From contig CALUMU010000012.1 of NCBI GenBank assembly GCA_944321825.1, forward strand, positions 1 through 64,000: a stretch of 64,000 nt of DNA. The letters are read 5' to 3'. Positions 53,112 through 60,551 of this stretch are shown here, piece after piece. The notes under the pieces are model-generated. The model made no database searches. It saw only the letters and a program-made list of their open reading frames with translations, and was not told the origin of the DNA. A program made the position numbers and the translations under genes. Positions within the stretch are counted from its first letter, which is position 1. The number at the start of each line of letters is the position of its first letter. This DNA comes from Candidatus Amulumruptor caecigallinarius (lineage in GTDB: Bacteria; Bacteroidota; Bacteroidia; Bacteroidales; Muribaculaceae).

Positions 53112-54629
53112 TCATTCCATAATCTGCGTTATCGCTTTGCCGATGTTGTCGGCGATGTCGCTGGCGATTACACCGTATTCGCCCTGTGTTTCAGCAGCGA
53201 TTTCGCCGGCCCACCCATGTATGAAAACGCCGCATACAGCTGCAACTTCGGGTTTGTAGCCTTGGGCAAGCAGGGAGCCGATGACCCCGGTGAGGACATC
53301 GCCGCTACCTCCTGTGGCCATGGCCGGCGTGCCGGATGAGTTGAAATATACGCGGCCGTCAGGACGGACAATGGCCGTGTAACGTCCTTTTAGTACGATT
53401 ATGATATTATAGCGGTGGGAAACCTCTATTGCCCTGAGCAGACGTGCCTCCGCCGAGGATTGCGGCCCGAATATGCGGTCGAACTCCCTTTCATGCGGGG
53501 TGAGGATGGAGAGGGCGGGGAGATGGTTGAGCAGCGACTGGCGGCGCGCTATGCAGTTGAGTGCATCTGCGTCGAACACCGCCGGACGCTCTATCGACTT
53601 TATGAGGGTTTCGAGGGCGTTGGCGGTAAGTTCGTTGACTCCGAGTCCGGGACCTATGGCTAAAGCCGAATATTTCTGGAATGTCTTTATCTCGCTGACC
53701 ACTATGTCATGCTTGTCGGCATTGAAGAGGGCTTCTGGAACCGACATCTGCATTATGTTGTAGCCGCAGCGCGCAGTATGGATGGTAAGTTTCCCTACGC
53801 CTGACCGCAGAGCTCCTTTGGCTGCGAATACCGCAGCACCCATCATCCCGAAGCTGCCACTGATTAGAAGCATCGAGCCGTAATCTGCTTTGGATGTAAA
53901 TTCTCCGCGTGGCCTGAGCAGGTGGCGCACCTCATGCCGCTCCACTAAGAAAAATTTGGCAGGGGTGCGGCGTATGGCATCTTCGCTAAGGTTGATGTCG
54001 AGTATCTGCCATTCGCCCACTGTGTCGGCGTTGTCAGCCAGTAGAAAGGCAAGACGGGGAAATTGTATGGCTACCGTAAGGGTCGCATGTATTATATTGC
54101 GGGCGGGATTGTTGGAGTTCCAATCGGCAAACAGACCCGACGGTACGTCTATAGACACGACTTTGGCACCGCTGTCATTGATGTTTCGCACTACAGACTG
54201 GAATCCTCCAGGCAATGGGTCGTGGAGCCCGGAGCCGAAAAGACCGTCGATTACGAGCCAGTTGCTGTTGATGTCGGGCATATTGAAGCTCTTGGTGACT
54301 TCGACCAGCATAGGCGAGGGGCTCATCGACTCGAGTGCCTGCTTGTAGTGTATGCACTCCTTTGACAGACGATTGCCGCCGATGTTGAACAGGTATATTT
54401 CTGGCTGCCAGCCGTTTTCGATGAGTATATAAGCTACGGCAAGGGCATCGGCTCCGTTATTGCCAGGTCCGGCAAAAATGGCGGTCTGTTTGGTCGGACG
54501 CCATCGGCGCATGATTTCGGCGGCCACGCCATCGGCTACCCGCTCGATAAGCTGGAGAGGGCTAACCCCTTCGTTTTCAATCGTGGCACGGTCTATGGCG
54601 CGTATATCTTCGTTGTTGAAAATTTTCAT
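53112..54629 (-). CDS. nnr: Bifunctional NAD(P)H-hydrate epimerase/ADP-dependent dehydratase
   Basis: The 505-residue protein joins two repair activities. The N-terminal YjeF_N epimerase (about 1-210) has FAGPGNNGADALAVAY and VVSIDVPSGLFADW. The C-terminal carbohydrate-kinase-like dehydratase (about 225-505) has LISGSFGMMGAAVFAAKGALRSG, ALAIGPGLG, ILTPHEREFDRIF and GTPAMATGGSGDVLTGVIGSLLAQ. It restores damaged NAD(P)H hydrates in the cytosol. It has its own TACCTTTG box and is divergent from hpt. Confidence 0.95.
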   Translation of the reverse strand: MKIFNNEDIRAIDRATIENEGVSPLQLIERVADGVAAEIMRRWRPTKQTAIFAGPGNNGADALAVAYILIENGWQPEIYLFNIGGNRLSKECIHYKQALESMSPSPMLVEVTKSFNMPDINSNWLVIDGLFGSGLHDPLPGGFQSVVRNINDSGAKVVSIDVPSGLFADWNSNNPARNIIHATLTVAIQFPRLAFLLADNADTVGEWQILDINLSEDAIRRTPAKFFLVERHEVRHLLRPRGEFTSKADYGSMLLISGSFGMMGAAVFAAKGALRSGVGKLTIHTARCGYNIMQMSVPEALFNADKHDIVVSEIKTFQKYSALAIGPGLGVNELTANALETLIKSIERPAVFDADALNCIARRQSLLNHLPALSILTPHEREFDRIFGPQSSAEARLLRAIEVSHRYNIIIVLKGRYTAIVRPDGRVYFNSSGTPAMATGGSGDVLTGVIGSLLAQGYKPEVAAVCGVFIHGWAGEIAAETQGEYGVIASDIADNIGKAITQIME

Positions 54630-54654
54630 ATTAATATTTTCATCTGTCAGTCTG

Positions 54655-54662
54655 CAAAGGTA
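54655..54662 (-). promoter_or_regulatory. -7 box of nnr (TACCTTTG)
   Basis: A perfect TAnnTTTG on the minus strand, 25 nt before the nnr ATG. The -33 element is not obvious in the A/T-rich stretch upstream. It is divergent from the hpt box at 54675. Confidence 0.65.
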
Positions 54663-54674
54663 CAGTTTTTTTTG

Positions 54675-54682
54675 TAATTTTG
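54675..54682 (+). promoter_or_regulatory. -7 box of hpt (TAATTTTG)
   Basis: A perfect TAnnTTTG on the plus strand, 63 nt before the hpt ATG, only 12 bp from the divergent nnr box. Two polymerases could not bind both at once, so the two genes may compete. Confidence 0.55.
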
Positions 54683-54745
54683 CAGCAGTAAAACGCTACT
54701 GTTAGCAACCCGTATTACCCAGTTATATTAACAGCTGAAGCCACG

Positions 54746-55300
54746 ATGAAACGTGTAACTTACAAAGGCCTGACATTCGAGCCCTATATCGAACGTGACC
54801 GCATATCTGCGCGGATTAAAGAACTCGCAGCCCAGATGTCAGAGGATTTTAAGGATGATATCCCTTTGTTTATCTGTGTCCTCAATGGTGCTTTCCCGTT
54901 TGCGGCCGATTTGTTCAGAGAGCTTGACATCGATGCCGAGATAACGTTTATCAGGCTTAAGAGCTACGAAGGTACCTCGACAAGCGGAAGAGTCAAAGAG
55001 ATAGCCGGATTGACCGAGGATATAACAGGGCGTAGGGTGATAGTGGTCGAGGACATCATAGATACTGGTAACACTATGGCCAAACTGGTCAAGGACCTTG
55101 AAGTCCGCAACCCTAAAAGCATAAGCCTCGCATCTCTGCTGTACAAGCCGGAGTCGGTGCGTCAGGACATCAAGCCCGATTATGTAGGGTTTACCATACC
55201 GTCGGCATTCATCATAGGGTTCGGACTCGATATTGACGGGCTCGGACGTAATCTGCGCGATATATGGGTGCTCAGTGAGCATTATGACGAGGAGGCATGA
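54746..55300 (+). CDS. hpt: Hypoxanthine phosphoribosyltransferase
   Basis: The 184-residue protein has the PRPP-binding signature VIVVEDIIDTGNTMAKL. FICVLNGAFPFAADLFRELD carries the pyrophosphate loop, and FIRLKSYEGTSTSG forms the flexible loop. It salvages hypoxanthine and guanine to IMP and GMP. Adenylate kinase follows about 120 bp later; both serve purine nucleotide metabolism. Confidence 0.96.
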   Translation: MKRVTYKGLTFEPYIERDRISARIKELAAQMSEDFKDDIPLFICVLNGAFPFAADLFRELDIDAEITFIRLKSYEGTSTSGRVKEIAGLTEDITGRRVIVVEDIIDTGNTMAKLVKDLEVRNPKSISLASLLYKPESVRQDIKPDYVGFTIPSAFIIGFGLDIDGLGRNLRDIWVLSEHYDEEA

Positions 55301-55422
55301 TGCCGGCAGCGTGTTGCGGCATCTGGCCGTGATGGCCGGTACTCCTCTGATGATATTCGATGCAACTTCTTAAGTTACGAAAAAATCATTTTACAGTTTC
55401 CAATATTTATTATAATCTACTC

Positions 55423-56022
55423 ATGTACAATCTGGTAATTTTTGGCGCTCCCGGCAGCGGCAAGGGTACTCAAAGCGCAAAGCTTATTGACGAATACGGA
55501 CTTTTCCATATCTCCACCGGCGATGTGCTCCGTGAGCATATATCGAAGGGAACAGAGCTTGGCAAAGTGGCCGACAGCTATATCTCCAAAGGCAATCTTA
55601 TCCCTGATTCTTTGATGATCGACATCCTTGCCGATGTGCTCGACAGCAATCCTGAGGCCAAAGACGGTGTGATATTCGACGGTTTCCCCCGTACCATTCC
55701 GCAGGCGCATGCGCTCAACGAGATGCTTGAAAAGCGCGGCTCCAAGCTCCATGCGGTAGTTGGTCTCGAGGTGCCTGACGAAGAGCTTGTCACACGTCTT
55801 ATCAACCGTGGCAAAGAAAGCGGTCGCAGCGACGACAATATCGATACCATCAACCAGCGTCTGAAAGTGTATCATTCGCAGACAAGCCCCTTGCGCGACT
55901 TCTATATGGAGCAGGGCAATTACCACGCCATCCACGGCCTCGGGTCGGTAGATTCCATATTTGACTCTATCCGCGCATCGCTCGAAAGCCGCACGTCGAC
56001 CCCGAAACGTCATCGTTCCTGA
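55423..56022 (+). CDS. adk: Adenylate kinase
   Basis: The 199-residue protein begins YNLVIFGAPGSGKGTQSAKL (P-loop). FHISTGDVLREHISKGTELG and FDGFPRTIPQAHALNEM follow, and a short LID region (INRGKESGRSDDN) lacks the zinc-binding Cys residues, as in the short-form enzyme. It interconverts ATP, ADP and AMP. The ATG at 55423 is chosen over one 21 codons upstream because the family begins here. A strong terminator follows. Confidence 0.96.
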   Translation: MYNLVIFGAPGSGKGTQSAKLIDEYGLFHISTGDVLREHISKGTELGKVADSYISKGNLIPDSLMIDILADVLDSNPEAKDGVIFDGFPRTIPQAHALNEMLEKRGSKLHAVVGLEVPDEELVTRLINRGKESGRSDDNIDTINQRLKVYHSQTSPLRDFYMEQGNYHAIHGLGSVDSIFDSIRASLESRTSTPKRHRS

Positions 56023-56053
56023 TAGCCCGAATCAACGTATAATCACACAAGAG

Positions 56054-56093
56054 GATACCCCTGAAAGTTTGTTCTTCGGCTTTCAGGGGTATC
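56054..56093 (+). terminator. Terminator of adk
   Basis: A perfect 14-bp stem (GATACCCCTGAAAG with CTTTCAGGGGTATC) surrounds a 12-nt loop, followed by TTATAGT. It lies between convergent adk and the LptF/G gene. Confidence 0.8.
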
Positions 56094-56180
56094 TTATAGT
56101 CATGAAACTGTCATGTTTAGCCTTCCGTTATGGTGGCACGATGCCGCTATATATGTCTATTGCAGACATCGGGCCTGCGT

Positions 56181-57257
56181 CTATGCGGCCCGGGATGCTT
56201 TGCGGTAGAGGAGGCAGGCGATGATCAGGTAGAGGATGTTAGGTATCCACATGGCTACGAACGGGGATGTCAGACCGCTGACGGCAAAGGTAGAAGTCAC
56301 CGTCATAAACAGTATGTAGCTGAAACTCAACACCAAGCCGATGCCGATGTTGAGCCCCATGCCCCCCTTGACTTTACGTGACGACAAAGACATGCCTATG
56401 ACGGTAAGGATGAACGCGGCGGCGCACATCGCATACCGCCGGTGGTTTTCTATCTCAAAACTTTTGATATTGGCGAAGCCTCGCTCTTTCTGGCGTTTGA
56501 TGTATTCCTGCAGCGCAGGCGTTGACATGGTCTCATGGTCGTTCTTGGCTATGAGGAAGTCGCGGGGTTCAAAGGGGATGACCGTATCGAGAGTGGTGCC
56601 GCGCTGTATGGTCTCACGTGTGCCGCTGAAATCGCGGATCATGTAGTCACGCACTTGCCAGTTATATAGCGTGTCCCAACGTATCTGCTGGGCCGTCAGA
56701 CGGGATACGAGCTTCTTTTTGTCGAATTTTTCTAAAGAGAATTTGTAGCCTGTCTTGGTCAACGCATCGTAACGCGACATGTATGCAATCTCTTCGTCGG
56801 CTACCTTCATCTGGATGTTTGTGCCGTAGTCCACACGCTTGTTTTTCACATATGTATTAGTGTAAGCGATTCGCTTCACGTTGGCAGGAGGGATGATATA
56901 TGCGCTGAGCAGGTAGGTCGCTATGGCTATTACGGTGGCCGATACCAGATATGGACGCATGAACCGTCGGTATGACATCCCGGAGGAGAGCATGGCTATG
57001 ATTTCGCTGTTGTCAGCCAGCTTGGATGTGAAAAAGATCACGGCGATGAATGTAAACAGCGGGCTGAACTGGTTGGCGAAATACGGGAGGAAATTGACGA
57101 AATAATCAAAGACGGTGGCTTTGAGAGGAGCTTTGAGAAATGCGTCAAGCTTCTCGTTGATGTCAAACATTATCGTAATCGCGAGAATGAGGATTATCGC
57201 GAATACGTATGTGCCGAGAAATTTCCTGATGATATATCCGTCAATGATTTTAAACAT
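56181..57257 (-). CDS. LptF/LptG-family lipopolysaccharide export permease
   Basis: The 358-residue membrane protein has the YjgP/YjgQ layout. Three helices at the N terminus (FLGTYVFAIILILAITIMFDI; FSPLFTFIAVIFFTSKLA) include ADNSEIIAMLSSGMSYRRFMRPYL, a large extracytoplasmic jellyroll region follows (about 125-250), and three helices close it (MCAAAFILTVIGMSLSSRK). It works with an LptB-type ATPase to lift LPS from the inner membrane. The ATG at 57257 fits the family start; the longer reading overlaps tgt's intergenic region. It lies 31 bp downstream of tgt. Confidence 0.9.
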   Translation of the reverse strand: MFKIIDGYIIRKFLGTYVFAIILILAITIMFDINEKLDAFLKAPLKATVFDYFVNFLPYFANQFSPLFTFIAVIFFTSKLADNSEIIAMLSSGMSYRRFMRPYLVSATVIAIATYLLSAYIIPPANVKRIAYTNTYVKNKRVDYGTNIQMKVADEEIAYMSRYDALTKTGYKFSLEKFDKKKLVSRLTAQQIRWDTLYNWQVRDYMIRDFSGTRETIQRGTTLDTVIPFEPRDFLIAKNDHETMSTPALQEYIKRQKERGFANIKSFEIENHRRYAMCAAAFILTVIGMSLSSRKVKGGMGLNIGIGLVLSFSYILFMTVTSTFAVSGLTSPFVAMWIPNILYLIIACLLYRKASRAA

Positions 57258-57288
57258 TTCCGAAAAGTGATGGGGATGTGATAGGTAT

Positions 57289-58419
57289 TTATAAACGCCG
57301 GGTGACACGTTCCATCATGCCGGTCTTCCATGTCTTGAAGTCTCCGGCGATGATGTGTTTGCGGGCCTCACGCACGAGCCACAGGTAGAACGCCAGATTG
57401 TGGATGGACGCAATCTGCATGGCCAGCAGCTCCTGTGCTATGAACAGATGCCGCAGGTATGCTTTGGAATACACCCGGTCAACGAAGCAGTCGCTCGTCT
57501 CGTCGATCGGAGAGAAGTCGTCGGCCCATTTCTTGTTGCGCATGTTCATGATGCCGTCGGGAGTGAACAGCATACCGTTGCGGCCGTTGCGTGTAGGCAT
57601 GACGCAGTCCATCATATCCACCCCGCGGTCTATCGCCTCAAGGATATTGGCCGGGGTACCCACGCCCATCAGATAGCGTGGACGGTCGGCGGGGAGAATC
57701 TCGTTGACCACCTCTATCATGTCGTACATGACTTCGGCAGGCTCGCCTACGGCCAGGCCGCCTATGGCATTGCCCTCGGCTCCGAGGTCGGTGACAAACT
57801 TGGCTGATTCGCGACGCAGCTCGGGATACGTGCATCCCTGCACAATCGGGAAATATGCCTGATGGTAGCCGTAGAGACCTTCGGTAGAGGTGTAACGCTC
57901 CCAGCCACGGCGTAGCCAGCGATGTGTCAGGTCGAGCGATTTGCGGGCATAGGCGTAATCCGATGTTCCTGGAGGGCACTCGTCGAGAGCCATCATGATG
58001 TCTGCGCCTATGCTGCGCTGTATGTCCACCACTCCTTCGGGCGTGAACAGGTGCTTCGAACCGTCGATATGCGAGCGGAAATATGCGCCTTCTTCCTTGA
58101 GTTTGCGGTTAGCTGAGAGCGAGAACACCTGGAAGCCGCCGCTGTCGGTAAGTATCGGACGGTCCCAGCCGTTGAATTTATGCAGCCCTCCGGCTTGCCG
58201 GAGTATTTCCGTACCAGGGCGCAGATAGAGGTGGTAGGTGTTGCCGAGTATGATCTGTGCGTTTATGTCGTCGCGGAGCTCGCGCATGTGCACTCCCTTG
58301 ACCGACCCCACGGTGCCTACCGGCATGAATATCGGGGTCTCGATCTGTCCGTGGTCGGTGGTGATTAGGCCGGCGCGGGCCGCTCCTTGGGTGTCTGTGG
58401 CTTGAAGCTTGAAATCCAT
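57289..58419 (-). CDS. tgt: tRNA-guanine transglycosylase, zinc site partly lost
   Basis: The 376-residue TIM-barrel enzyme exchanges G34 for the queuosine precursor. Key motifs are TDSGGFQVFSL with the catalytic Asp, GGLAVGEP, and DRGVDMMDCVMPTRNGRNG with the second catalytic Asp. In place of the usual CxCxxC before YSRAYL, residues 309-314 read S-D-C-F-V-D. Only C311 and the later H340 (IHNL) remain of the four zinc ligands. The ATG follows a TAATTTTG box by 4 nt. Confidence 0.94.
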   Translation of the reverse strand: MDFKLQATDTQGAARAGLITTDHGQIETPIFMPVGTVGSVKGVHMRELRDDINAQIILGNTYHLYLRPGTEILRQAGGLHKFNGWDRPILTDSGGFQVFSLSANRKLKEEGAYFRSHIDGSKHLFTPEGVVDIQRSIGADIMMALDECPPGTSDYAYARKSLDLTHRWLRRGWERYTSTEGLYGYHQAYFPIVQGCTYPELRRESAKFVTDLGAEGNAIGGLAVGEPAEVMYDMIEVVNEILPADRPRYLMGVGTPANILEAIDRGVDMMDCVMPTRNGRNGMLFTPDGIMNMRNKKWADDFSPIDETSDCFVDRVYSKAYLRHLFIAQELLAMQIASIHNLAFYLWLVREARKHIIAGDFKTWKTGMMERVTRRL

Positions 58420-58423
58420 GTTG

Positions 58424-58431
58424 CAAAATTA
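58424..58431 (-). promoter_or_regulatory. -7 box of tgt (TAATTTTG), probably leaderless
   Basis: A perfect TAnnTTTG ends 4 nt before the tgt ATG at 58419, so transcription should start at or next to the initiation codon. Divergent from the aquaporin box at 58455. Confidence 0.55.
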
Positions 58432-58454
58432 ATGGTTTTATGGGAGAAATACAG

Positions 58455-58462
58455 TATATTTG
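58455..58462 (+). promoter_or_regulatory. -7 box of the aquaporin gene (TATATTTG)
   Basis: A perfect TAnnTTTG on the plus strand, 67 nt before the aquaporin ATG. The -33 element is weak. Confidence 0.55.
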
Positions 58463-58529
58463 CTTTTGGTATTTATTTTATCAAGGCTTGCATAAACTCA
58501 CATATTTATTAACTTAACATTTTCGTATT

Positions 58530-59225
58530 ATGAAAAAATTTGTAGCGGAGCTTGTCGGCACGATGTTTCTGGTGCTGCTTGCTTGCGGTAGTGCAGTGTT
58601 GGCCGGACCGTCTATTTCCACGCTCGGTGTCGGTCTCTGTTTCGGCCTTGTACTCATATGCTTATGCTATGCGATTGGCGGCATTTCAGGCTGCCATGTC
58701 AATCCGGCAGTGTCGTTGGGTGTTTTCCTGACCGATAAAAACTTCACTGCCAAAGATTTGGTAAGCTACTGGGTCGCCCAATTTATCGGCGCGGCTATCG
58801 GCGGATTCCTCCTTTACTGGCTTTTCCAGCTCGGCGAAGGTTTCAATTTCGGCGGTATAACTGCAGCCAGCGGCAATAGCCTTGCTACCAATGTGCTTCA
58901 GCCCGGTGCCACTCCGGCCATGGCTCTTCTTGTGGAGGTACTTCTGACATTCTTCTTTGTGTTCGTTGTTCTCGGTGCTACGAGCAAATTCGGTGTCAGC
59001 AACCTTGCCGGTCTGGCTATCGGTGTCGGCCTCGGGTTGGTCAATATCGTAGGTATCCCGGTTGACAACTGTTCCGTCAACCCGGCGCGTTCTTTCGGTC
59101 CGGCACTGTTCTCTCCGGACGCATGGGGCGATTTCTGGATTATGGTCGTAGGCCCTCTTGCAGGCGCAGTGCTTGCCGCTATCGTATGGTATGTGGTGGC
59201 TCCTTCGCATAAGAAGAAAGCCTGA
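58530..59225 (+). CDS. Aquaporin (MIP family channel)
   Basis: The 231-residue protein has six membrane helices and both half-helix NPA motifs (SGCHVNPAVS and CSVNPARSFG). Aligned to E. coli AqpZ, the selectivity filter reads Tyr47, Asn172, Cys181, Arg187 in place of Phe, His, Thr, Arg. The conserved Arg is kept, but the His typical of water-specific channels is not. It may pass water plus small neutral solutes. The gene is monocistronic, with its own promoter box and terminator. Confidence 0.93.
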   Translation: MKKFVAELVGTMFLVLLACGSAVLAGPSISTLGVGLCFGLVLICLCYAIGGISGCHVNPAVSLGVFLTDKNFTAKDLVSYWVAQFIGAAIGGFLLYWLFQLGEGFNFGGITAASGNSLATNVLQPGATPAMALLVEVLLTFFFVFVVLGATSKFGVSNLAGLAIGVGLGLVNIVGIPVDNCSVNPARSFGPALFSPDAWGDFWIMVVGPLAGAVLAAIVWYVVAPSHKKKA

Positions 59226-59250
59226 TAAATACTAATCTGATACTAATCTC

Positions 59251-59288
59251 TTATGAGGGTGCATCAGCATTTTGGTGCATCCTCATAA
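59251..59288 (+). terminator. Terminator of the aquaporin gene
   Basis: A 15-bp stem (TTATGAGGGTGCATC with GGTGCATCCTCATAA, with G-T wobbles) surrounds an 8-nt loop, followed by GGGTTTTAAA. Confidence 0.75.
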
Positions 59289-59309
59289 GGGTTTTAAACA
59301 CACACATCT

Positions 59310-59410
59310 ATGTATAAATCAATCTTACAGCTTACCCCGAACGATACAGTGGTTACGTGTACGATTATGACAATACGTTGCTTGATCCGGTGCACACCGA
59401 TGTCAGATAA
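59310..59410 (+). pseudogene. Possible broken small gene before the secreted-protein gene
   Basis: From 59318, a frame without its own start reads INLTAYPERYSGYVYDYDN and ends HTDVR plus stop at 59410, and it looks strongly coding. Upstream ATG 59310 opens a different frame (MYKS). A single base missing in the A-run at 59316-59318 would join them into a 34-residue protein. The motif AYPERYSGYVYDYD recalls N-terminal segments of certain small Bacteroidota proteins, but I cannot name a family with confidence. Confidence 0.35.
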
Positions 59411-59428
59411 CCGTTAAATCAGCATGTT

Positions 59429-60100
59429 ATGAAAATCTGTATAAAGTGTTTCTTGGCATTAGCCGTCCCATTCTCCGCTGGAGCGGTGGACGTGCCAGAT
59501 GTTGTGCCTGACAGTGCGCGGACCGTAGCTGCGTGTACGACCGAAACGGACGATAGTGGAACCTTTCATCTTACTCATCGTGGCGTGGGTAGTCTGCAAT
59601 TAGGCCGACCGTTTACTGATACGTCAGCCAGCGGTGAGGGTTTATACAACAAGGTGGTGCTGTCGGCCTTTGAAGATTCATACAGTGAAACGGGAAAATC
59701 GTATGATTACCAGCTATATATGGATGACGAATGGGTAGCAGGCTTCTGCCTGAATAGAAAAGGGAATCCTATCGATAAGATTTATTTTTACTCATCGCGT
59801 ATAGCCGTTCCTGGTGGGCTACGTCTCGGGATGCCGCTACGTGAGGCTGTCGGCAAAGGATTGAAAGTTCTTGCGAGCCCGGACATGCTTGGCGAGTCAC
59901 AGTGCGGCATAGTGTTGACTATGGATATGGATTACATACATTTTGATATCGCCGAAGAATTGTCGCAAGAACACTTTACGTCATCTGGCTGGCAGAGGAT
60001 TCAGTCGGAAATAGATTTCGAAGACTATAATTCGATAGAGCTTACGCCTGACGATATTGCACCTGAAGTCGGGTTAAGCAGCCTGTCTATACAGCGGTAG
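59429..60100 (+). CDS. Secreted protein of unknown function
   Basis: The 223-residue protein has a short signal peptide (CIKCFLALAVPFSAGA) and then a beta-rich, acidic domain. Visible stretches are SLQLGRPFTDTSASGEGLY, YDYQLYMDDEWVAGFCL and GGLRLGMPLREAVGKGLKV, and it ends ELTPDDIAPEVGLSSLSIQR. I recognise no family. The GLRLGMPLREAV segment resembles the start of small periplasmic domains that begin with a G-M-P/S helix. No operon partners; a hairpin follows. Confidence 0.7.
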   Translation: MKICIKCFLALAVPFSAGAVDVPDVVPDSARTVAACTTETDDSGTFHLTHRGVGSLQLGRPFTDTSASGEGLYNKVVLSAFEDSYSETGKSYDYQLYMDDEWVAGFCLNRKGNPIDKIYFYSSRIAVPGGLRLGMPLREAVGKGLKVLASPDMLGESQCGIVLTMDMDYIHFDIAEELSQEHFTSSGWQRIQSEIDFEDYNSIELTPDDIAPEVGLSSLSIQR

Positions 60101-60129
60101 GCTGTTGATTTGAAAAATAATGCAAGATA

Positions 60130-60173
60130 AAGAGGCGTATCCCTGCATAAACGGCAGGTTTGATACGCCTCTT
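60130..60173 (+). terminator. Terminator of the secreted-protein gene
   Basis: Stem AAGAGGCGTATC (60130-60141) pairs perfectly with GATACGCCTCTT (60162-60173), with an inner CCTGC/GCAGG. It is followed by a direct repeat of CTTGTTTAAT (60171-60190). Confidence 0.85.
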
Positions 60174-60368
60174 GTTTAATCTTGTTTAATCCGATAATTT
60201 AAGATTCTGTTTAAATCTCACACACGCAGATTTTGACAAGGCGGATTATGAGACTTGCATATCTGTAAAGCTAAGCTTGGACACAATCCGATTTATATTC
60301 ATGCATGTTTTAGCTGATGTAGGGGAGATTTGGCGGAGGTGCTGTGTGTCAGATTGCGTAAAAATTCC

Positions 60369-60376
60369 TAACTTTG
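60369..60376 (+). promoter_or_regulatory. -7 box of the candidate RNA/nusB unit (TAACTTTG)
   Basis: A perfect TAnnTTTG. The -33 position has no clear TTG. Its expected transcription start, near 60381-60383, coincides with the first base of the closing stem of the structured RNA. Confidence 0.65.
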
Positions 60377-60380
60377 CATT

Positions 60381-60508
60381 CGGTTTTCCCGGTGTGCATG
60401 GTTGGGGCAGAGCATATGCCGTTTTCATGCACCATGTAGGGCCGCTGGCAAGGCTCTTTCTAATAAAAGCTGTGCGTCCTGATGACGGCCAGAGGGTCAA
60501 CCGTTTTT
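60381..60508 (+). ncRNA. Candidate structured RNA of about 128 nt upstream of nusB
   Basis: Closing stem CGGTT (60381-60385) pairs with AACCG (60499-60503), extended by CCC (60388-60390) with GGG (60494-60496). Inside, GTGCATG (60394-60400) pairs with CATGCAC (60426-60432) and encloses GGCA/TGCC. CTGGC (60445-60449) pairs with GCCAG (60488-60492), and CGTC (60475-60478) with GACG (60484-60487). A bulged GCTcTTT/AAAAGC hairpin fills the remainder. TTTTT (60504-60508) ends it like an intrinsic terminator. It lacks the GGAA-type tip of SRP RNA, and I cannot assign it to a family; 6S-like or nusB-leader roles are possible. An ORF of 77 codons here is not protein-like. Confidence 0.55.
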
Positions 60509-60551
60509 AATAATAGTTTAAGAACATTGATATAGATAAACCGAATCAGAC

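Noticed and set aside
60381-60508. Candidate RNA as the bacterial SRP (4.5S) RNA
   Set aside because: Neither strand has the GGAA-type tip with the AGCAGC internal loop that defines the SRP RNA core.
60277-60510. Plus-strand ORF of 77 codons upstream of nusB
   Set aside because: It begins before the -7 box, so the proposed transcript would not include its start. Its composition is Cys/His/Val-mixed without family features, and the region is better explained by the foldable RNA.
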